Assembly (NCBI GenBank): GCA_944472135.2
Contig: OX235262.1
Location: 64,108,887 to 64,172,886, forward strand
From: Trichobilharzia regenti
Taxonomy: Eukaryota > Platyhelminthes > Trematoda > Strigeidida > Schistosomatidae
DNA length: 64,000 nt
Direction of reading: 5' to 3'
Below are positions 57,791 through 64,000 of the stretch, piece after piece. The translations under genes and the position numbers were made by a program. How positions within the stretch are numbered: the first letter of the stretch is position 1; each line of letters begins with the position of its first letter. Below the pieces are notes generated by a model, which made no database searches, was not told the origin of the DNA, and was given only the letters and a program-made list of their open reading frames with translations.

Positions 57791-58629
57791 CTCAGAAATC
57801 ACACTGCAAAGAAGAGCTACTGAAAATTGCTTTAGGTCAGATCATTTAGAAGAGCTGAATGTATCATTCCATTACCTCTTTATCCTATGAAAAAAATTGT
57901 CTTTATCTTACAATATTTGTCGTAAACTGTGAAACAACAGTTATACTTGATGGTTTTGTGATCTGTCAGAGATGTAATGGATGATAACTGAAGGTAGATA
58001 CCTAGGTTGTGAAGCATCCTTCTTCGAATTGGTAGCCTAATGTTCTACCAAGATGCTGATCAGGTCACCATTTCACTGCAGCCATCAAGAGTGATGCCAA
58101 GCTCTGGTGTCATAAAATAATACGCAACCGTACGCGTCTCAAATTTTCTTTAACCTGCAACTGTCATCTAATTACTCTGTCAATAGTAGATTAATTTGTT
58201 GATAAGTGCGACAGCTATAATTCAATGATATGCTTAGCATCGGGGTATATTAGCAAATGTGAAAGAACGCTGATCTCACAGGTCAGAGGTTACTTATTTT
58301 GATCCCACCTCAACGCATTATTTCGATTCATCTTCGACTTTTATACTATTTGCGATGCACAATCTAACCCAGAGTCCAAATGTGACTTACAAATCACACC
58401 CACGTGTATTACCGAATTGAAACTTCCCTCTTCTCCGCATTTGAACAAGGATGACTTTTAAAATGAAAAAAATACTATAGGTTACAAATATTTGTAAATC
58501 TGTCAGCAAAAAGTATTTGTGATATCATCCAGTGGATATCGTGTTTTATTTAACGCTTGTCAACTTAATGCACCTATATTAGTGTAATTGATCTTGTCTT
58601 TACTGAGAACTTTTTTCATCCACCTGCGC
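57791..58629. other. no recognisable feature
   Basis: AT-rich; nothing seen beyond a weak tRNA-like trace near 58270-58310. Confidence 0.35.
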
Positions 58630-58815
58630 TCAGGGTGGAACATAAGGCTTTGAGGCTGAGGTATGAAGTCTCGTTAGCAGTGTTGTTTGTTCTTAAAGCG
58701 GAGTCGCCAGCCTCATACTCAGCACATACACAGTTTATTAGGGTCCATTAGGCAAGGCAAAGCCTAAGAGTGCGTCTGGCGGGAATTGACCTAGCATCTT
58801 TGTTTCCAGACGCTT
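58630..58815 (-). mobile_element. tail-type-2 SINE
   Basis: Plus strand: GGGTGGAACATAAGGCTTTG (RTE-type 3' end), GTCGCCAGCCTCATACTC, then GTGCGTCTGGCGGGAATTGACC (head with worn box B). Confidence 0.6.
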
Positions 58816-58904
58816 ATACTGTTTAGTTAACTCAGATGATGGCATTATTTTAATGATAAGTTTGATACTTCGCATAAGTTAGTCCAAACAAAACCATGAG
58901 TTTG

Positions 58905-59135
58905 TTTGCATTCTCAGTGGAACATGAGGCTCCAAGCTTTTGAGTTTTCAATAGTTTCGTCGTAGTTCTTATGAAAGACAGTTGTTAGCCTCACGCTGAA
59001 CCTTCTTTTTTTCCCCAGGCTTGCTGTTGGTCTGTACACTCAGCTAGGTTAAGAAGTGTATAGATCGGTAGTCTAATCCAGACTGCATACGTGGGACCAC
59101 CAAATGCACTGCGAGTAGCAGTGACATGAAAAACA
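58905..59135 (-). mobile_element. tail-type-2 SINE
   Basis: Plus strand: CAGTGGAACATGAGGCTCC, GTTAGCCTCACGCTG, GTCTAATCCAGACTGC. A second copy of the same family and orientation only 90 bp after the last one. Confidence 0.6.
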
Positions 59136-59739
59136 TCCTCAATCCAACCACTGGATAATATTACGCCACTTTCTTCGTAAGTGTTAATGTCTGTGTGAGC
59201 TTATGAATAGAAATACATCATGTTATTGATTATATAGTTCACGGAAGTTTTAAAACAGGTGTTCTTGCGAAACCAAATACTGACTTTGAGATGTACAACT
59301 CCATACTGTTTTCAATTCCCCTAAGCTATCGTTATGGAGCAGAAAAAGAACTTGAACTGACCAGCTCCATATTAACCAGATGTTAGTCAGCAATTTATGT
59401 AGCACAGTTTCTGGTCATTATACATAAATGCCAAACTAACTGCGTCAGGGAAATCATACACTTGAGCTGGAATGTTACTGCTTGGATTTGTTTTTCACTT
59501 AATAGTTGATTTCACTCACGTTGTGCAATTCTCACTTCTGTTTATAACTTATTTTGATTTTAAATAAGATTAAATTATGAATCTGCTACTGTATAATAAA
59601 TGATATTCTGTAACACAGTGATCTCTTCCATATCCTTTTTATGGCTGTGGGACATGTTTTGATCATGATGTTTGCGTTCTATCTCCCTTATTAAGTTCCA
59701 TAAATATGATGCGCAGTATTAACATTAGGCGAAGAATTT
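59136..59739. other. no recognisable feature
   Basis: Nothing supported. Confidence 0.35.
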
Positions 59740-60190
59740 CAGGTAAGAATGGCAAGTCATTTGATGAGGTTATGAACGTACATCGCCTCAGATGACAGGA
59801 CACGAGTCGTGCATGTCAAGCCACCACCTTCCTTGTTCAGCCATGTTGGTTGACATAGGTTTATTTTTTGGAAAAAGCTACGGGTGGTCAAATCAAAACC
59901 GAGTATAAGTCACTGAATTCTTACACTGTTGGTTTAAGTTATTCACGTGAAGAGGTGTAGACTGACTATTTGGAGTCCTGAAGGCGCTGAGAACCAGTAG
60001 CTAGTGATATGGTTCAAAACAGTTCTTATTATTGCAGGTGTATCCAGTCGTTATGATTTGCATGAACCACTAGATCTCCATCATTCTCTATGTAATTATT
60101 GTTTCTGCCATACGTTTTCGTCCATCATCATTATTTCGAAACTTTTTTCTTTTCTATACCTTTGTGTGTTATGTGGAGTGTGGTAACTTC
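59740..60190 (+). mobile_element. LINE 3' region, second family (plus strand)
   Basis: Shares AGAGGTGTAGACTGACTATT, GCTGAGAACCAGTAG, GTGATATGGTTCAAAAC with 27140-27545 and has further upstream sequence (GTCAAGCCACCACC, GGTCAAATCAAAACC) that is the reverse of blocks in 55660-55800. Confidence 0.5.
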
Positions 60191-61394
60191 AACCGGTGTA
60201 CTTTTGCGGAAACTTCTGCGTTGAAACTCATTCACTTAGTTTGTCTGAGACATCAAATAGTGAAAATATGGTCTTTATCAAACAAAATGACTTTTGATGG
60301 CATTTTCTACTCAATTTGTGTGCAAGTTTTTTTCTTATATTAATAACAAGTGGCATAGTTGTTCATTGTGCGACGTGCTGACAGCCACTATTGAATCAAC
60401 GACAAAATGGTAAAGGTAGATATAAACTATACGGTTGTCAGCTCTTTTTAAGGTAGAGTGTTTTTGAACTAGGGTTATTTAGAAGGCTGTGAAAATCAAG
60501 TACGTGTGGCATATTCTGCTTCCTGGCTTTCATTTCTCTGTTATGTTGACAACTAGTTAACATTGTCATTAGGTGTCATCACTGTTTTGGGCTACGAATT
60601 TAACAGTGGGTATACCAACTTGTGATTGTTATTTAACATTCCGATAACCCATAAGCCAAGTTCGTTTCGATATATCAAAAATAATGACTTATGTGATGCG
60701 TGTGAATAATGTTTTAATGATAGTGAGAACGGTTTTTTACTAAGGAAAATCATCTTTGCATGACACACCAACTCAACTGATTTCATGCACTACAGATTTT
60801 ATTGTATTTTCTTTCATAGACTGTGCCTAAGAGATTTGTTTGAGTTTTGAATATACTAGAGCGGAAATTGATAGTGGATCATTTGCTTAGTAAATTCTAC
60901 TATCAGAAAAGTGTATGGCAGAGAGTTTATATTTTTAAATCCACATAATATAAGCATCATCTGATGAAACCGATTCATGCAATGAATGCTAAATAAGTAA
61001 CCAATCACATGCTGCATTTCAGAATATCCAATCACATGATACATCGTGAAATTGAGACAGAAAGCATGTATGCTACCTGATGTTTAGTAGTTCTCACGTT
61101 ATTACTTTTGACAAATCAGTAGAAGATATTCCAAATAAAGGAGGAAAACTTGACTTTAAAATCAACATATTTAACCATTCGAGATACCATATGTCTCTTA
61201 ACTCAAGAAATTACAATTCTTGTACAGATATCACAAGATATGCCCACTTCTTATAAGTAAACAGTCTTTACACAAACTGAATAAGACAGGTATCTGACAT
61301 TGCAGTCTTGTTCGATGTACTTGTCCTCTGGAATATCAGTGACTCAAGTTGACAAGCTGTGTTGCTTATTCTACTTGTTACTTTGTGGACATTT
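60191..61394. other. AT-rich, no recognisable feature
   Basis: Nothing supported. Confidence 0.35.
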
Positions 61395-61570
61395 GATGGA
61401 TTTTGAGGTGGAATGGATCATGAACCGCTATCCGTTAGAGAATTAGGCTAGCAACAGACGACCTCTTTGTGCAAAGTTGGCAATCTTCACCAGTGAACAG
61501 CCACAACCCTACGAATGATAGAAACCAGCATCTTCAGGTTACGAGACGAAATGGTTCAGTCACTGAGCTG
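61395..61570 (-). mobile_element. hammerhead SINE, very diverged
   Basis: Minus strand: TCAGTGACTGAACC and CTCGTAACCTGAAGATGC (head), CACTGGTGAAGATTGCC (ribozyme core region), AATTCTCTAAC (3' arm). Recognisable only by order. Confidence 0.4.
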
Positions 61571-61619
61571 GAATTTTAATTATTACATTATTATTCAAAT
61601 GGAGCTACAATAATACATC

Positions 61620-62350
61620 TACATTCAACTCTGTTCTCAGAAGTCTTCGTCAGCCAGCTCCACAATTTCTTAAAGGCTTTCATTTTTTTCCTCATATGCT
61701 GTCATTTAAATCACACTCGGAAATACTCTTATTTCGTGGGTCGCTGTTCGAGTTGTACTTGTGGTATGTATTGAGTACCATGTCACTCAATGTTCCCCTC
61801 AGAGTATAACTAGTCCATATCCATTTCCTCCTGCATATTTGGCTGGTGATAGGTTCTTGGTTGGTTTGTCACACTGCGAGTTTCTTGTTGCTTATCATTC
61901 CCAGCCATCTGATCTTCATTTGCTGATGAAAGTCCGCGAATGGCTACTGTGAATATCTTCAGTGATTTACTAGGTTTCTGACCCGTGTAGTAACATTGAC
62001 TGACCTCACGTTAGAGTTTAAAACCCAAATCTTGTTCCTCATGTTGAGTGCAGTATATTTTCACGCTGATTTTAGACTAGTCAACGTCTATTTTGCTTTT
62101 CCAATTTTGACTAGCCTTGATGAACTCATCTGTGCCGCCTGTAGTTGGAACTACGGTACCTCGATAAGTAAAGGAAGTGATTTCATGTAAATATCTCCCA
62201 TTTATAGTTGTCGATAGTTATTTCCATCACTTGGGGTCCTATTTTCGTCGCCTTTTCCACCAGTTTTTGGATTTTCACTTGTAGAACTTCTAGCCGGAAC
62301 GAAAGATTTTCTATCTATTTTCACTGACAGTATTTGTTATATTCGTTTAA
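61620..62350 (-). mobile_element. RTE-clade LINE 3' half
   Basis: Plus strand: CATTTCCTCCTGCATATTTG, CAGCCATCTGATCTTCAT, AGTAACATTGACTGACC, GTAGTTGGAACTACGG, TAGTTGTCGATAGTTATT follow the order of 34400-34980. No usable frame. Confidence 0.7.
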
Positions 62351-63160
62351 TAATCCTCAGAGAGTTTTCAGCGGCGTTCCTGCTTCAGTGAGGAACACCA
62401 CTATTCTGTATCATCACAGAAAGCACCTTATAGATTAAAACTTTTTAGACGTCAAGTAAAGCACCACATATGCCATAAGCGCATGTTTTAACACTTATTT
62501 ATTGTTACTGAAACTATATTTTTGTGCTAATGTTTTCATAAAATGATTAAACTTGTTACTTTAGGCTTCATAGTCCTGTTGATAAAAATTGGCGTCAGTA
62601 AATTTTCTCAGAGAGTCCCTAAGTATTCCGTATAAGCACAGTGCTTATTTAGTAACTCAGCATAATATTCATGCATTTGACACTATAATTTCCAATTATT
62701 TATACTACTAAATTAGATAATAATCCAAAAATTGGAATTACACTATTTGGCATAAATTACTATTTTTTTTAAAAAACAGATGACTTAAGCAAACATTCTC
62801 AACTGTTCAGATTCATTTAACTTTGTGAGTAAAATGAAACGGCATACATACATATTTACTCATATATAAAAATGTGAGAAATCGATAATCTACAGTAAAT
62901 TTACTACAATATTCTGCTATTTAACATATATACACACATATATATATGTGTGTGTGTGCAGTAGAAATATAAAACGTCACTTAAAATGTAAATGCTTTTG
63001 TTCTCGTTGTTGTAGTTGATATTTTTTCTCTTTAACAAAGCTGAAAAGTAGAATACCACCTAGAGAATAACTGACATATTACTTTTCTATCACCTTACCA
63101 TCTACTTTTGAAATAATAAACAACAAGTGTAGAATCAAGCTATTCAAAAGAGTATGCTTT
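62351..63160. other. AT-rich, no gene
   Basis: Contains an AT/CA palindromic microsatellite near 62928-62959. Nothing else seen. Confidence 0.4.
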
Positions 63161-63164
63161 TGTC

Positions 63165-63615
63165 TACCTCAAATAAAACATTTAGCCACATCATTCTGAA
63201 GAGACTGAAAGATGCAGTGTGTGCAGAAATCCGCCTAGAATAAGATGGATTCAGGAAGCGTAATTCATGTGCGAACCAAATTGTAACGCTGCACATCAAC
63301 AGCATACTGCTTCAACTTCACTGACTTTCGGAAAGCCCTTGATAGTATCGATTGTGAGGTAATTTAGAAACTACTTCAACTATAAGAAGCAGTCTGAACC
63401 TTTATGAACTTCATTCAACAGATATACGATGATACCATGTTTCAAGCTAATCATAAAAGAAAGCTCAGTGAGACATCTGACATGAAGACAGGAGTAAGAC
63501 GAGAATGCCTACTATCTCCTATGATATTCCTGATTCCGGTGAACTGGATCATGCGGTACTCGATGGAAAGCATTTTCAGAAGGCTGCAAAGTTCCATCAA
63601 CAGCTTCCCATGATC
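63165..63615 (+). pseudogene. RTE-clade reverse transcriptase fragment
   Basis: Plus-strand pieces: FSHIILKRLKDAVCAEIRLE, DGFRKRNSCANQIVTL (RTE GFRxxRSCxDQI), NFTDFRKALDSID (palm A box, AFDS-like), then MNFIQQIYDDTMFQAN and DMKTGVRRECLLSPMIFL (RT box: GVRQGCxLSP, with Q changed to R), VNWIMR. The order matches RTE RT domains 2-4. Several stops and frameshifts are present. It is the same region as 7441-7880 but better kept. Confidence 0.8.
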
Positions 63616-63668
63616 CATGCTGAAGATCAAATGTCCAAACAGAATGGATAAACAATTATCATTACTTT

Positions 63669-63882
63669 TCAGGATTTCATCATGAGCTGACATTAGTTAG
63701 AGAACCACTGAAAAACCTGGGAGTACTGGACAGCTGTTTCGTCTTAGTTTGGGACTCTTCATCAGTACGCACCCACCGCCACTGTTCGAACACAGGACCT
63801 TCCGGTTACAAGGCAAGCTCGTATACCATTAAGCTACTGGGACTCGATCCAATGGTCCTTGAATTCTAACTTCTGCCAATTC
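63669..63882 (-). mobile_element. hammerhead SINE, minus partner of an inverted pair
   Basis: Minus strand: tRNA-like head (CAGTAGCTTAATGGTATACG, CTTGCCTTGTAACC, TGTTCGAACA), GGTGGGTGCGTACTG, ribozyme 63723-63768, and 3' arm to GATGAAATCC. Confidence 0.85.
63723..63768 (-). ncRNA. hammerhead ribozyme-like motif, C3 mutated
   Basis: Stem I GUACUG/CAGUAC (perfect), core AUGAAGA (C3 is A), stem II GUCCC/AAGAC, GAAA, palindromic ACAGCUGU as stem III, UC at the cleavage site. Apart from C3 the core is complete. Confidence 0.7.
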
Positions 63883-64000
63883 CCGGTGGTGCTAGTGAAG
63901 AGTCCAAACTAGGACGAAAAGCTGCCGTATCCAGTTTTCAATGGTTCTCTAACTATGTCAGCTATGATGAATCCGAAACCAATCAAATCCCTACAAACCA
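63883..64000 (+). mobile_element. hammerhead SINE, plus partner, cut by window edge
   Basis: CCGGTGGTGCTAGTGAAGAG, GTCC/GGAC, GACGAAAAGCTGCC, then a 3' arm ending ...CCCTACAAACCA at the edge. Several small deletions. Confidence 0.75.

Overview
The window looks like nuclear DNA of a blood fluke (Schistosoma or a close relative). It is AT-rich, has almost no long open frames, and is packed with retroelement families typical of schistosomes: SMalpha-like hammerhead repeats, Penelope-like elements (PLEs), RTE-clade LINEs, a CR1-like LINE, a Ty3/Gypsy LTR element and tRNA-derived SINEs. The species cannot be resolved by reading alone.

Layout. 1-6.2 kb: RTE 3' ends, a minus-strand PLE (3.0-3.83 kb) and two tRNA-headed SINEs. 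7.4-9.6 kb: a decayed RTE RT, a diverged hammerhead SINE and an unclassified ORF-bearing stretch. 13.4-15.6 kb: PLE GIY-YIG and RT pieces in opposite orientations, with two SINEs. 15.74-18.86 kb: a young, internally deleted Gypsy element (minus) with near-identical LTRs and a 5-bp target duplication, inserted into an older RTE tail. 21-23.6 kb: RTE and other LINE tails and an SMalpha remnant. 28.4-29.5 kb: the only host-gene candidates, a terminal exon and, 325 bp on, a first exon for a secreted Asn-rich protein. 30-37 kb: paired hammerhead SINEs, an SMalpha copy and a long RTE 3' half. 39.7-41.7 kb: CR1-like LINE. 41.9-42.6 kb: PLE end flanked by inverted hammerhead repeats. 44.3-49.6 kb: RTE tails, a back-to-back SMalpha pair and another inverted hammerhead-SINE pair. 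52-57.4 kb: more SINEs, LINE tails, a 627-bp retroposon with a clear target duplication and an internal-exon candidate. 57.5-64 kb: SINE and RTE remnants and a last inverted hammerhead-SINE pair at the window edge.

The strongest theme is hammerhead ribozymes. Three families carry the layout stem I / CUGANGA-like core / stem II / GAAA / very short stem III / NUH: SMalpha-like repeats, a second SINE with a tRNA-Thr-like head, and PLE terminal repeats. In all three, stem III is a loop-less palindrome, the design expected of hammerheads that act as dimers. The second SINE often lies as inverted pairs, so a read-through transcript could fold on itself. A second theme is SINE-LINE partnership: a complete 248-bp SINE ends in the same 3' sequence as the RTE LINE of the window and has an 11-bp target duplication.

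The genes do not form an operon-like pathway; host coding content is sparse and inferred from splice signals and reading phase only.
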